In this document: in pieces, positions 18,054 to 29,971 of the stretch
Layout: the number at the start of each line of letters is the position of its first letter
Numbering within the stretch: the stretch's first letter is position 1
NCBI GenBank assembly: GCA_043808235.1
Contig: JAZDFC010000080.1
Coordinates: 1-64,000, forward strand
DNA length: 64,000 nucleotides
Direction: 5' to 3'
Source: JAZDFC01 sp043808235
Lineage (GTDB): Bacteria; Bacteroidota; Ignavibacteria; Ignavibacteriales; Melioribacteraceae
Made by a program: the position numbers and the translations under genes
Notes under the pieces: model-generated
What the model saw: the letters and a program-made list of their open reading frames with translations, nothing else
Databases searched by the model: none
Told to the model about the DNA's origin: nothing

Positions 18054-18083
18054 AAAGAAAATAGTACGATATGGGGAAGATTA

Positions 18084-18110
18084 AGGGGCAAATTTTAGCG
18101 ATTTGCCCCT
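18084..18110 (+). terminator. terminator-like hairpin after gltA
   Basis: aggggcaaat (18084-18093) pairs with atttgcccct (18101-18110) around a 7-base loop, starting 31 bp past the gltA stop. The following bases (atattact) are not a strong T run, so termination strength is uncertain. Confidence 0.6.
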
Positions 18111-18275
18111 ATATTACTTGCAAGATTTATTTATTTCCAACACTGCGATATACATCGAGAAAGTTATCTATAAAAATTCCCGGATAAAATTCAAAAAAAT
18201 ATTTTTACTTTTTTTGATATTATTCCTAAAAAATAATACAGAGAATAAATGATTTTTCATATCTTTAGCAGTTAA

Positions 18276-19928
<1,653 letters not shown>

Positions 19929-19930
19929 AG

Positions 19931-21436
19931 ATGCGCCGAATATCGTTTTTTATTTTTATCGTTTTGTTGTATTCCAGTATATCTGCAAACGAAGGTATTA
20001 GACAAACTGTAGATAGGGGATTGGAATTAACATACAATTTTCAGTTTGACCAGGCCGAGACAATTTTCAAAAATTTGATCAAATCGAACCCACAGGAGCC
20101 CGAAGGCTATCATTATCTCGCGCAGATATATTTATGGAAATATCTCGGTTCAAAGAAAGAGGAATCTTACAATATATTTTACGAGTATTCCGAAAAGTCG
20201 ATTGAAAGAGCTGAAAAGAAATTGGACGACAATGATGAAAATGCTTACTTGAATTATTTGACCGGATTGATTTATTCGCTCAGAGCAGGTGCATTTACCG
20301 AGAAAGGTAATACCCTCGACGCATTTTGGGCGAGTAAAAAAGCCGTTGGTTTTTTTGAAGAAACATTGGATCTAAATCCGAAGTTTTATGATGCTTATTA
20401 CGGACTCGGTCTTTTCGATTATGCATTAAGTTTTATTCCGGCAATTTTTAAGTGGGCTGTTAGCATTACCGGATTGTCCTCTGACAAAGACAGAGGATTC
20501 AATTATCTTAGGATAGCATATAACAAAGGTAAATATTCAAAATCCGAATCCTCATTTCATCTTGCTAAAATTTACGCAGAGTACGTTGCCGAATTTGACA
20601 GCGCTGCAATTCATCTTCGAAATTTGATAAACAAATATCCGCGCAATATTCTGTTCCATTATCAGTACGGCGCGTTGATGATCCAAACGCGGAAATTAGA
20701 TGAAGCTGAAAAATCATTAAAAAAAGTTTTGTCAATTAATAACCAGGATTTCAATCAAACGAATTCCCTTACCAAATTTCTAATGGGAGATATTTATTTT
20801 AGACGAAACAAATTTGCCGAAGCAATTAAGTACTACGATGAATTTCTTAAAACGGCCTTATCAGTTGACTATACAGGTATCGCTTCGTACCGGATAGCAA
20901 TTTGTTATGAAATACTTGGCGATAATAATAATGCCAAACGATTCCTTTTGCTTGCGCGGAACGGTAATACCGATATATTCGATGATTCATATGCTAAAAG
21001 CAGAAGTGAAGCGCATTTTGACGATACACTCACTGCCGCAGAAATAGACATTATCCAGGCGGAAAATAATTTAGAGGCAGGTAAATTTAAAAATGCTATT
21101 GGCCTTATTGAAGATTTAAAATTGGATGAGATAAACGATGATTTGAAAGGTAGAGTACTTGTTATGCAGGCAGAAGCCGCTTTTGAAGAGAAAAAATTTA
21201 AAGAAGCCTCCAAATATGCGCATCAAACTTTTTCCCTTGAATTAAAAAGAGAACAATGGATTCCAGCGTACGGTAATTATTTAGCGGCAAAGATAAATTA
21301 TCAATGGGGAAAAACCGCATTGGCCAAAAAATATCTTGATGAAGCGGAAAGAATGAACATATATGATTTTTCAAATAAAATTTCTGCACTTATTCACAAT
21401 CTTGACAGGAAATTAATTTCGAAAAAGCATAAATAA
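19931..21436 (+). CDS. exported TPR-repeat protein
   Basis: A 501-residue protein with a signal peptide (MRRISFFIFIVLLYSSISAN) and many tetratricopeptide-like helices: FQFDQAETIFKNLIKSNPQEPEGYHYLAQIY near the N-terminus, NPKFYDAYYGLGLFDYAL around 150, then repeats with the spacing of RKLDEAEKSLKKVLSINNQD and RRNKFAEAIKYYDEFLKTAL. It is probably a periplasmic or outer-membrane scaffold. No enzyme domain is visible. Its start is 2 bp from the pyrG stop, which points to co-transcription rather than a shared pathway. Confidence 0.8.
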   Translation: MRRISFFIFIVLLYSSISANEGIRQTVDRGLELTYNFQFDQAETIFKNLIKSNPQEPEGYHYLAQIYLWKYLGSKKEESYNIFYEYSEKSIERAEKKLDDNDENAYLNYLTGLIYSLRAGAFTEKGNTLDAFWASKKAVGFFEETLDLNPKFYDAYYGLGLFDYALSFIPAIFKWAVSITGLSSDKDRGFNYLRIAYNKGKYSKSESSFHLAKIYAEYVAEFDSAAIHLRNLINKYPRNILFHYQYGALMIQTRKLDEAEKSLKKVLSINNQDFNQTNSLTKFLMGDIYFRRNKFAEAIKYYDEFLKTALSVDYTGIASYRIAICYEILGDNNNAKRFLLLARNGNTDIFDDSYAKSRSEAHFDDTLTAAEIDIIQAENNLEAGKFKNAIGLIEDLKLDEINDDLKGRVLVMQAEAAFEEKKFKEASKYAHQTFSLELKREQWIPAYGNYLAAKINYQWGKTALAKKYLDEAERMNIYDFSNKISALIHNLDRKLISKKHK

Positions 21437-21511
21437 TTTCCCTAACGCTCGCCGTTTAATTGATTTAGACCCATTATTTGGCTAAATTTTTTTAAATCAA
21501 AATAACCTTTT

Positions 21512-22126
21512 ATGTTTAATATAGCAGTTTTTGTTTCTGGAAGGGGATCGAACTTTCAAAGTATATTTAACGCCTCGCGCACTACTTTGAAAAACATCCA
21601 AATTAAAGCTGTTGTGAGCGATAGAGATTGTGCCGCTCTCGATTTTGCATTGGAAAATAAAATTCCGGTTTACAAAGTGAGTTCGGTAGTAAAAAAAGAT
21701 TATGTCCTTTACGAGGATTTGATTCAGCTTTTAGACAGTTTGAAAATCAATCTTATTGTGCTTGCAGGATTTTTAAAAAAAATTCCTGATGAACTTGTGG
21801 ATAAATATCCTCGACGTATTATTAATATTCATCCTGCTTTGCTGCCTTCATTCGGCGGTAAAGGAATGTACGGGATTAATGTTCACAGGGCAGTGTTTGA
21901 TTCTTCGGCGCAAGTTTCAGGTGCATCTGTTCACTTCGTCGATAAAATTTATGATAACGGAAAAATAATTGCGCAGCGGGCAGTTGATATCAGCAGTATC
22001 GGATCGCCCGAGCAAATAGCCGAAAGAGTTCTTCAAATTGAGCATGAATTATTGCCGTTTGTAATTGAAAAAATTTCCGAAGATAAAGTCATTGTTAAAA
22101 ATAATAGAGTATATTTATTAAATTGA
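21512..22126 (+). CDS. purN: phosphoribosylglycinamide formyltransferase
   Basis: A 204-residue PurN. The N-terminal phosphate loop is VFVSGRGSNFQSIF; the formyl-transfer site has the Asn-His pair in INIHPALLPSFGGKGMYG and the Asp in VDKIYDNGKIIAQ. It transfers formyl from 10-formyl-THF to GAR, step three of purine synthesis. purH follows after 13 bp, so two formyl-dependent purine steps are paired. Confidence 0.95.
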   Translation: MFNIAVFVSGRGSNFQSIFNASRTTLKNIQIKAVVSDRDCAALDFALENKIPVYKVSSVVKKDYVLYEDLIQLLDSLKINLIVLAGFLKKIPDELVDKYPRRIINIHPALLPSFGGKGMYGINVHRAVFDSSAQVSGASVHFVDKIYDNGKIIAQRAVDISSIGSPEQIAERVLQIEHELLPFVIEKISEDKVIVKNNRVYLLN

Positions 22127-22139
22127 AGATGGAGACTGA

Positions 22140-23657
22140 TTGAAAAAATTTGCACTCATAAGCGTCTCGGATAAAACTGGAATTGTGGAATTTGCCAAAA
22201 AACTCGTTGAATTGGATTATGAGATAATTGCGACAGGTAATACTGCAAGGCTAATTAAAAATTCTGAAATAAAATGCACTGAGATAAGTAATTACACTGA
22301 ATTCCCGGAAATATTTTCGGGGCGGGTTAAAACACTTCACCCAAAAATTTTCGGGGGAATATTATTCCGGCGCGATAATGAAAACGATTTGGTTGAAGCT
22401 AACGCAAATGGAATTTTACCGATAGATATTATTGTGGTAAATCTTTATCCGTTTCCACAGGTTGTAAATAGAACCGATGTTTCAGTTGAAGAAAAGATTG
22501 AAAATATTGATATCGGGGGGCCAAGTCTTATTCGTGCTGCTGCAAAAAATTATAAATTTATTTCTGTCCTTACATCGCCATCGCAGTATGATGATTTCTT
22601 GAATGAGTTGCTTGCCGGTGAAATTGGAGAGAGCACACGCATACAACTTGCATCAAAAGCGTTTGCATATACATCCTATTACGATACTTTGATTGCCAAC
22701 TATTTCGAAAAAGAATTTAATATTGAACCGAAATGTTTCAGGATGAATTTGAAACTGCATTCCGAACTTCGTTATGGAGAAAATCCGCATCAGAAAGCCA
22801 AAATATACGGCGACTTTTATGAATACTTCGACATTTTACATGGTAAGGAAATTTCCTACAATAACATTGTTGATTTAACAGCTGCATATGATATTGTCTG
22901 CGAACTCGAGCCGAACTCATGCGTAATTGTAAAACATACAAATCCGTGCGGGGCGGCTTCGTCGAATTCGATTTTGGATGCATACCTGAATGCTTTGTCG
23001 GGCGATCCGGTATCGGCATTCGGCGGGATTGTAGCCTTTAACGGGACGGTAGATTCCGCAACTGCTGAAAAATTAAATGAAATATTTCTTGAAATAGTTA
23101 TTGCGCCGGAATTTGATGTTGATGCTTTGGAAATTCTGATGAAGAAGAAGAATAGACGAATTGTAAAATCATCAGGTAGAACAGATCAGAATGAAAAGAA
23201 TATAAAAAATATTCCCGGCGGTTTGGTTGTTCAGGATAAAGATAATTCTTCAGTCGATATGCTTCAATTCAATAATGTAACAAAGATAAATGTAACGAAA
23301 GATCAAATAGAAGATTTAAAATTTGCGTGGGTGATCTGCAAGCATACTAAATCGAATGCGATTGTTTACGCAAAAAATAAAAAATTACTTGGTGTTGGCG
23401 CAGGTCAAATGTCGCGCGTTGATTCTGCGCGACTCGGAGCTGCTAAAGCGAAAGAAAACGGTCACGACTTAACCGGAGCGGTTGCTGCTTCGGATGCATT
23501 CTTTCCCTTTGCCGATGGATTGAATGAAATAATAGCAAATGGAATTACATCTGTAATTCAACCCGGCGGCTCAGTTCGCGATCAGGAAGTAATTGACGCT
23601 GCCGACAAGAATAATTTATCAATGATATTTACCGGAATCAGAAATTTTAAGCACTAA
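22140..23657 (+). CDS. purH: bifunctional AICAR formyltransferase/IMP cyclohydrolase
   Basis: A 505-residue PurH, starting with TTG at 22140 behind a GGAG. The N-terminal MGS-like IMP cyclohydrolase has ALISVSDKTGIVEFAKKL and FPEIFSGRVKTLHPKI. The AICAR formyltransferase domain has LRYGENPHQKA, VIVKHTNPCGAA and a C-terminal DAFFPFADGLNEI followed by IQPGGSVRDQEVIDAAD. It does the last two steps of IMP synthesis. The stop is 8 bp from mreB, linking purine synthesis to the rod-shape cluster. Confidence 0.96.
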   Translation: MKKFALISVSDKTGIVEFAKKLVELDYEIIATGNTARLIKNSEIKCTEISNYTEFPEIFSGRVKTLHPKIFGGILFRRDNENDLVEANANGILPIDIIVVNLYPFPQVVNRTDVSVEEKIENIDIGGPSLIRAAAKNYKFISVLTSPSQYDDFLNELLAGEIGESTRIQLASKAFAYTSYYDTLIANYFEKEFNIEPKCFRMNLKLHSELRYGENPHQKAKIYGDFYEYFDILHGKEISYNNIVDLTAAYDIVCELEPNSCVIVKHTNPCGAASSNSILDAYLNALSGDPVSAFGGIVAFNGTVDSATAEKLNEIFLEIVIAPEFDVDALEILMKKKNRRIVKSSGRTDQNEKNIKNIPGGLVVQDKDNSSVDMLQFNNVTKINVTKDQIEDLKFAWVICKHTKSNAIVYAKNKKLLGVGAGQMSRVDSARLGAAKAKENGHDLTGAVAASDAFFPFADGLNEIIANGITSVIQPGGSVRDQEVIDAADKNNLSMIFTGIRNFKH

Positions 23658-23665
23658 GAGGACAC

Positions 23666-24691
23666 ATGGGTTTACTCGACATTTTTTCGACTGATATTGC
23701 GATTGATCTTGGGACTGCCAATACTCTTATTTATGTTAAAGGTAAGGGCATTGTACTTAATGAACCGTCAATTGTAGCTTACGATCGAAATTCGAAAAGA
23801 ATTATTGCACTTGGAAATAAAGCTAAGGAAATGCAGGGAAGAGAACATAGGGAGATTCGTGTTTCGAGACCAATGCGCGACGGTGTGATTGCTGACTTTG
23901 AAATTTGCGAAGGAATGATCAGAGCATTTATTAAAAAAGTTAATACAAATACTTTTACAAGCAGAAAGATTATTATCGCGGTTCCAAGCGGTGTTACGGA
24001 AGTTGAAAAAAGAGCTGTTAGAGATGCAGCCGAGCATGCGGGCGCTAAAGAAGTGCATCTGATAGCCGAACCTATGGCGGCTGCAATTGGGATTGGAATT
24101 GATGTTGAGGCGCCGGTTGGAAATATGATTATCGATATTGGCGGCGGAACGACGGAAATTGCAGTCATCGCTTTATCCGGAATTGTGAACGAAGAATCGA
24201 TACGGATAGCCGGCGATGAAATGAATAATGCTATCATGCAGTTCTTCAAGAAAAATTATAATCTTTTAATTGGTGAAAGAACGGGCGAAGCGATTAAATG
24301 TGAAGTCGGTTCGGCTGTTCCGCTTAAAGAAGAAGTTACAATACAGGTTAAAGGGAGAGATCTCGTTGGCGGTATTCCTAAAACTGCCGAAGTGAGTTCG
24401 GTGGAAATTCGAGAGGCTCTCAATGAGAACATCACACAGATTGTCGAAGCTGTAAAGCAAACTCTCGAAAGAACTCCCCCGGAATTATCGGCAGATATTC
24501 TCGAAAGAGGAATCGTGTTAACCGGCGGCGGCGCTCTGTTAAAAGGATTGGATGAAAGAATTAAAATGGAAACGCATTTACCTGTGCACGTAGCCGAAGA
24601 TCCGCTGACTGCGGTTGTACGAGGCGCCGGAAAGTCAATAGAAAATATGAATAAATTCTCAAAAGTATTTCTCCGTAAAAGAAGCTACTAA
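23666..24691 (+). CDS. mreB: rod-shape actin homologue MreB
   Basis: A 341-residue MreB with the actin-family loops IAIDLGTANTLIYVKG (phosphate 1), NMIIDIGGGTTEIAVIAL (phosphate 2) and LTGGGALLKGLDERI (adenosine). It forms membrane-bound filaments that position the elongasome. It is the first of mreB-mreC-mreD-mrdA-rodA, all with overlaps or gaps of 8 bp or less. Confidence 0.97.
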   Translation: MGLLDIFSTDIAIDLGTANTLIYVKGKGIVLNEPSIVAYDRNSKRIIALGNKAKEMQGREHREIRVSRPMRDGVIADFEICEGMIRAFIKKVNTNTFTSRKIIIAVPSGVTEVEKRAVRDAAEHAGAKEVHLIAEPMAAAIGIGIDVEAPVGNMIIDIGGGTTEIAVIALSGIVNEESIRIAGDEMNNAIMQFFKKNYNLLIGERTGEAIKCEVGSAVPLKEEVTIQVKGRDLVGGIPKTAEVSSVEIREALNENITQIVEAVKQTLERTPPELSADILERGIVLTGGGALLKGLDERIKMETHLPVHVAEDPLTAVVRGAGKSIENMNKFSKVFLRKRSY

Positions 24692-25524
24692 TGCTGTTAG
24701 TAATTAGAAAGATACTTTTTGATTTCAAAGAGTATGTAATTCTTACTATTCTGCTGCTTATCAGTTTAATCTTACTTGCTAATAATGATAATCCGCAGAT
24801 AAAAAATCTCCGCTCGATGGCATTGGCAAATTTCGCTGTCATCAATTCTCTTTCTACAAATTTTACCGATCTTTTTTCAAGTGATTCTGAAATGATGGAA
24901 TTAAAAAGAAAAAATGCCGAGCTAATGATGGAGATAAATCGTTTCAGAGAATATGCTTATCAGAATTACGAATTACGTAACCTTATTACACTTAAAGACA
25001 CAACGAAATACCCGTTGATCTCAGCAAAGATTGTTTCCAAATTAGTTTCCAGCACACAAGGCAACATGATAGTGAGTGTTGGTAGTAATGATGGAATTAA
25101 AATCGGGATGCCGGTTATTCATGCTGCCGGACTTGTTGGGATGGTTGTTGAAGTTACGGATAGATTTTCGCTAGTCCGCACTCTTCAAAATTCCAATTTC
25201 AAATTAGCAGTAAGAGATCAACGCAGTAATGTCGAAGGAATTTTAACGTGGGACGGAAGCGACCTGATAATCAAAAATATTCCAACGACGAACGATGTTC
25301 AGATTGGCGATAGAGTTGTAACTTCCGATTTCAGTACAATTATTCCTCCTTCACTTTCAGTGGGACTTATTCAAAAAAGGGTTAGTGTCGTATCCGGATT
25401 GCTGAGTAATATCGTTGTTCATCCGTATGTCGATTTTGCGAGCATTAATAATGTGTTTGTTGTGAATCTCGTACTTGATAGACAACTCGAAGATATTGAA
25501 CTAAATTTTTTCAAAGCGCGGTAA
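24691..25524 (+). CDS. mreC: rod-shape protein MreC
   Basis: A 277-residue protein whose ATG overlaps the mreB stop (TAATG). It has one N-terminal membrane span (about 14-29), a short coiled-coil (MMELKRKNAELMMEINRFREY, split by hydrophobic heptads) and the MreC beta-domains containing SVGSNDGIKIGMPVIHAAGLVGMV and VQIGDRVVTSD. It is a periplasmic scaffold for PBP2 and RodA. Confidence 0.92.
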   Translation: MLLVIRKILFDFKEYVILTILLLISLILLANNDNPQIKNLRSMALANFAVINSLSTNFTDLFSSDSEMMELKRKNAELMMEINRFREYAYQNYELRNLITLKDTTKYPLISAKIVSKLVSSTQGNMIVSVGSNDGIKIGMPVIHAAGLVGMVVEVTDRFSLVRTLQNSNFKLAVRDQRSNVEGILTWDGSDLIIKNIPTTNDVQIGDRVVTSDFSTIIPPSLSVGLIQKRVSVVSGLLSNIVVHPYVDFASINNVFVVNLVLDRQLEDIELNFFKAR

Positions 25525-25527
25525 ACG

Positions 25528-26019
25528 ATGGTTGTTAGGTATTTATTTCCCGCAATTGGTTTTTTTGTATTGGCAGTTATTCAATTGAATATTGTGCCGT
25601 ACATCGCTATCGGTACGGTACGACCGGATCTCATCCTTATTTTACTGATTTACCTTACCCTAAAGAACGGGCAAATTTACGGTTCAATTATTGGATTTGT
25701 TTTTGGTTTCTTTTTCGATTTATTTTCGGGCGGAATGTTAGGAGCTTCGATGTTTTCAAAAACGGCGGCCGGTTTTCTATGCGGCTATTTCTATAATGAA
25801 AATAAAATTGATTATTCTACAAGCTCCATCTCATTTGTTTTTATCGTGCTTATTACCGCATCGCTGGATTCGTTTTTGAATTCTATACTTCCATTAAAAG
25901 ACTTTAACATAACAGCGCTTGATCTTATATTTAACAGTGGAATACTTCCTGGTTTTTATACAGCTTTAGTTAGTTTCCCTGTAATTTTAATTAAGAGCGG
26001 AAGAAAATTACATGACTGA
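25528..26019 (+). CDS. mreD: rod-shape protein MreD
   Basis: A 163-residue polytopic membrane protein with about five spans, containing VRPDLILILLIYLTLKNGQIYG and the FGFFFDLFSGGMLGASMFSK stretch found in MreD proteins. It has no catalytic motif. It lies between mreC (3-bp gap) and mrdA (8-bp overlap), which decides the call. Confidence 0.88.
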   Translation: MVVRYLFPAIGFFVLAVIQLNIVPYIAIGTVRPDLILILLIYLTLKNGQIYGSIIGFVFGFFFDLFSGGMLGASMFSKTAAGFLCGYFYNENKIDYSTSSISFVFIVLITASLDSFLNSILPLKDFNITALDLIFNSGILPGFYTALVSFPVILIKSGRKLHD

Positions 26020-27811
26020 TATTGGGTTTGCATCTTTTCTTCGCAGAAGGATTTTATTTCTGATAATCGTAGGGTTTTCTATAACCTTAATTGTGCAGCT
26101 ATTTAAAATGCAAATTTTAGATACAGAATTATATAAAGAAAAGGCGGATGAGAACTCGGTCAAAAAAACTTATATAACTGCGCCGCGAGGAGTTCTTTTC
26201 GATAGAAACAATAAATTACTCGTAAGCAATAAACCTTCTTTCATTGTAGAAATAACTCCTAGCGATTATAGCCTATCAAATAACCATACTCTTGAAACGA
26301 TTTTGGATCTGGATTCCGGTTATGTTGATAAATTGTTGAGAACGAATAAAAGATATTCGGATTACATCCCGCGAAAAATATTCCGCGATGCCCAATTTAA
26401 TTTTATTGCATGGTATGAAGAGAATTCCGAAAAACTTCCCGGTCTGAATTACAGAGTTGAATTGAAACGTGATTACTCAATGAGCTTGAGCGGTTCGCAC
26501 ATCTTCGGCTATACTAAAGAAATTACCACCGATTTACTTCAGAAGCAGAAAGATTTTTATGAATTAGGGGATTACATAGGCTTTACCGGTCTCGAAAAAT
26601 ATTATGAGAAAACTTTGAGAGGTGAGAAAGGTTATAAGTACATACTCGTGGATTCCCGGCAAAAAGTAATTGGAAGATATTTGGAGGGTGAAAAAGATAA
26701 GGAACCCGTAAAAGGTTATGATTTAATGCTGACTATTGATTCTGATGCTCAATTAACTGCAGAGATTGCTTTTAACGGAAGGAAAGGAGCACTTGTTGCT
26801 GTTGAGCCGGCTACCGGCGAAATATTGGCCTTTGTAAGTTCACCGGAATTTGATCTTAAGGATTTTTCATCCGTAACATCGCGCGAAATGATAACAAAGC
26901 TAAACACTGATCCTGATAATCCATTATTCAATCGTGCAACAATGTCGCGCTACCCGCCCGGTTCCACATATAAAATGCTTTGTGCAATAGCAGCGCTCGA
27001 AGAAGGCATCATCGATGAATCATTCACTGTTAATTGTAGCGGTGGTATGCAATATGGCGATAAATATTTTGCTTGCACTCACGTGCATGGAAATGTTAAT
27101 GTTGTATCGGCAATTGAAAAATCATGTAACACTTTTTTTTACCAATTGATTTTAAAAGTCGGATTGGAGAAATGGTCTGAGTATTCAAATAAATTTGGAT
27201 TCGGTAAAAAAACCGGCGTGGATATTACTGAAGAATCAGCGGGATTAATTCCAAGCACCAAATACTATAATAAAGTTTATGGAAAAGGTAGATGGACGAA
27301 AGGATTTCTTGTTAGTCTTGGGATTGGTCAGGGCGAGATTGTTACTTCTCCTTTGCAACTTGCACAATATACAGCGCTTATCGCAAACAATGGCAGAACA
27401 AAAACTCCGCATTTTGTAAAAGCATTTATTAAAAATGAAGAGCAAGAAGTCGAGTATCTAAATTTCGACGAGATAAATGTTGGGATTAGTCAACGAACAC
27501 TCGACATAGTGAAGGAAGGGATGTTTCTCGCTGTTCAGGGCAGCGGTACTGCTACCGGCATTCGAGTAGAAGGATTAAATATTTCGGGTAAAACAGGAAC
27601 AGCTCAAAATCCCCATGGCGATAACCACTCGCTATTTGTTTGTTATGCGCCATCTGAAAATCCTAAAATTGCAATTGCCGTGATTTTAGAAAATGCCGGG
27701 TATGGATCGACGTATGCGGCGCCTCTTGCGCAGCAAGTAATTCTATCCTATTTGCGAAAGAATAAAACTCCTGTCGAGCAGTCCGATTTAATTACAGAAT
27801 TGAGGCGATAA
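26012..27811 (+). CDS. mrdA: penicillin-binding protein 2
   Basis: A 599-residue class B PBP. It has one membrane span (about 13-33), a dimerisation domain starting [20 protein letters not shown], and the transpeptidase with [11 protein letters not shown] (STYK), [10 protein letters not shown] (SxN) and [14 protein letters not shown] (KTG). It is the elongasome transpeptidase paired with RodA, whose gene follows immediately. The start overlaps mreD by 8 bp. Confidence 0.96.
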   Translation: MTDIGFASFLRRRILFLIIVGFSITLIVQLFKMQILDTELYKEKADENSVKKTYITAPRGVLFDRNNKLLVSNKPSFIVEITPSDYSLSNNHTLETILDLDSGYVDKLLRTNKRYSDYIPRKIFRDAQFNFIAWYEENSEKLPGLNYRVELKRDYSMSLSGSHIFGYTKEITTDLLQKQKDFYELGDYIGFTGLEKYYEKTLRGEKGYKYILVDSRQKVIGRYLEGEKDKEPVKGYDLMLTIDSDAQLTAEIAFNGRKGALVAVEPATGEILAFVSSPEFDLKDFSSVTSREMITKLNTDPDNPLFNRATMSRYPPGSTYKMLCAIAALEEGIIDESFTVNCSGGMQYGDKYFACTHVHGNVNVVSAIEKSCNTFFYQLILKVGLEKWSEYSNKFGFGKKTGVDITEESAGLIPSTKYYNKVYGKGRWTKGFLVSLGIGQGEIVTSPLQLAQYTALIANNGRTKTPHFVKAFIKNEEQEVEYLNFDEINVGISQRTLDIVKEGMFLAVQGSGTATGIRVEGLNISGKTGTAQNPHGDNHSLFVCYAPSENPKIAIAVILENAGYGSTYAAPLAQQVILSYLRKNKTPVEQSDLITELRR

Positions 27812-27813
27812 CC

Positions 27814-29043
27814 TTGAAAATTAATTATAAACTTCAGGATCGAATCGATTTTGCAATTATACTCCCCGCGCTTGCATTAATGATAATTGGATTACTTGCC
27901 ATATATAGTTCCACATTTAATCACCCGACAGCGAGCGGTAATTTCCAAAAACAATTTTTTTGGAGTCTCGCTTCTGTCTTTGTCTTTATTCTATTTTATT
28001 TTGTACCCGAGCAGACATTCAAATGGCTTGCTATTCCATCATATGTTCTTTCAGTTGTTTTTTTGATGGCGGTAGTATTTATTGGAAAAACAGTTTACGG
28101 TTCTCAAAGCTGGCTTGCACTCGGCCCTATTGGGTTTCAACCATCGGAATTTGCTAAAATAGCTTTAATACTTGTGCTTTCATATTGGCTTACATATAAA
28201 AAGAGAGACATCAACAATCTTAAAGATCTTGGAATTGCTCTCTTACTCGGAGTGTTTTTAATATTGTTGATTTTAATGCAGCCTGATATGGGTACTGCAA
28301 TTGTTTTCATTTTAATTACGCTCGTTATGATATTTTGGAGAGGGATAAGTCTATTCGGACTTTTTGTTGTTCTCTCGCCTGCTGTTGTTGTATTTTCATC
28401 ACTATTCGGATTAGCTGCATTTCTATTTACACTCGGGCTTGTACTTGCTGGCTTATTTTTCTTTAAAAGAAATTTATTTTCGAGTGTAACGGTCTTTGTA
28501 ATTAACCTCGCAGCAGGTTTCATCTTTGATTTTGCATTTCATCTATTACGACCGCATCAACAGAGAAGAATAGAAACATTTGTAGATCCTGCCTCGGATC
28601 CTTTGGGTTCCGGTTACAACGCTATGCAGGCAAAAGTGGCGATTGGTTCCGGCGGATTATTGGGCAAAGGATTTTTGGAAGGGAATCAAACTCAACTTAG
28701 ATTTATACCACAGCAATGGACGGATTTTATTTATTGTGTTATAGGCGAAGAATTTGGTTTTATAGGAAGTGTAATCGTAATTATTTTATTTCTCATAATC
28801 TTTATCAGATTACTAAATTTATCATCCGTTATCAAAGATGATTTCCATAGTATGGTCATCATCGGTTTTTTAACTTTACTCTTTGTTCATTTCGCTATCA
28901 ATGTTGGGATGAATATTGGAGTTACGCCTGTCATCGGGCTTCCGCTTCCGTTTTTAAGTTATGGCGGTAGTGCGCTTATGGTTAACATGGTTTTACTTGG
29001 AATGACATTAAATATTTATAAAAACAGAAAATCACACGCGTAA
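27814..29043 (+). CDS. rodA: RodA-type SEDS peptidoglycan polymerase
   Basis: A 409-residue SEDS protein starting at TTG (27814), 2 bp after mrdA. The conserved segments are [19 protein letters not shown] with the functional Glu, [36 protein letters not shown] and the terminal [18 protein letters not shown]. It is a membrane glycosyltransferase that polymerises lipid II with PBP2. The region about 175-235 has extra hydrophobic length, so it is a little longer than the usual 370-390 residues. Confidence 0.95.
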   Translation: MKINYKLQDRIDFAIILPALALMIIGLLAIYSSTFNHPTASGNFQKQFFWSLASVFVFILFYFVPEQTFKWLAIPSYVLSVVFLMAVVFIGKTVYGSQSWLALGPIGFQPSEFAKIALILVLSYWLTYKKRDINNLKDLGIALLLGVFLILLILMQPDMGTAIVFILITLVMIFWRGISLFGLFVVLSPAVVVFSSLFGLAAFLFTLGLVLAGLFFFKRNLFSSVTVFVINLAAGFIFDFAFHLLRPHQQRRIETFVDPASDPLGSGYNAMQAKVAIGSGGLLGKGFLEGNQTQLRFIPQQWTDFIYCVIGEEFGFIGSVIVIILFLIIFIRLLNLSSVIKDDFHSMVIIGFLTLLFVHFAINVGMNIGVTPVIGLPLPFLSYGGSALMVNMVLLGMTLNIYKNRKSHA

Positions 29044-29048
29044 AAATT

Positions 29049-29861
29049 ATGACTGCATCGCAAAAACTCATCGAAAAATTTAATAACGGTTTTCACATCT
29101 GTACCGGTCTCGATACGGATTTGAAAAAGATTCCGCAGCATTTATTGAACTCACCCGACCCGGTTTTTGAATTCAATAAAATTATTATTGATAACACATA
29201 CAAAGGCACTGCTGCGTATAAACTGAATCTTGCATTTTTTGAAAGTAGAGGAACATCGGGCATAGAATCAATGATGAAAACTATTGAATATATTCCCAAT
29301 GATATTTTAAAGATTGGCGATGCCAAACGCGGAGACATCGGTAATACATCTCAGATGTATGCTCAATCGATATTCGATGAATTCAAATTCGATTCAATAA
29401 CCGTCAATCCATATATGGGGTTTGATTCACTTGAACCGTTTTTAAAGTACACAGATAAAGTATCATTTATACTCGCGCTCACTTCGAATGCCGGTGCGGT
29501 GGATTTTGAAAAGTTGCAGTTGACCGACGGGGATTTTGTTTATCAAAAAGTAATCACTAAAGCAAATGAGTGGAATAAGAAAAACAATTGCGGTATTGTA
29601 TTCGGTGCAACCAAACTTGAGGAATTAAAATCCAACATATCATCGTTCGGAAATTTATTTATTCTTTTACCGGGAGTTGGTGCCCAGGGCGGCAGTTTAA
29701 CAGATGTTGTTGCCACATTTAAGCAAAATCAATATTCCAACTATCTTATAAATATTAGTCGGGCATTAATTTATGCTGATAACACTGAAGATTTTGGCAA
29801 AGCAGCAAATCGAGTTTTGGATGATTACAACAATCAAGTTATAAAGCAAATGAATCTTTAA
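29049..29861 (+). CDS. pyrF: orotidine-5'-phosphate decarboxylase, type 2
   Basis: A 270-residue OMP decarboxylase of the longer subfamily (type 2): CTGLDTDLKKIP at the N-terminus, the catalytic Lys-Asp array in ILKIGDAKRGDIGNTSQMYA, TVNPYMGFDSLEPFL, and the phosphate-binding LPGVGAQGGSLTDV. It makes UMP, upstream of PyrG in the same pathway. It follows rodA by 5 bp and so belongs to the long pur-mre-pyr transcription unit. Confidence 0.95.
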   Translation: MTASQKLIEKFNNGFHICTGLDTDLKKIPQHLLNSPDPVFEFNKIIIDNTYKGTAAYKLNLAFFESRGTSGIESMMKTIEYIPNDILKIGDAKRGDIGNTSQMYAQSIFDEFKFDSITVNPYMGFDSLEPFLKYTDKVSFILALTSNAGAVDFEKLQLTDGDFVYQKVITKANEWNKKNNCGIVFGATKLEELKSNISSFGNLFILLPGVGAQGGSLTDVVATFKQNQYSNYLINISRALIYADNTEDFGKAANRVLDDYNNQVIKQMNL

Positions 29862-29971
29862 TTCTTGGCTATGTCGGGAATTAATGTTATTTTTTTGGTG
29901 GTTCAATATCCAATTAAATATTCTTCCGCTATTTGATCTTTAAAAAAGATTCTGCGGAAAGGAGTAATCAA

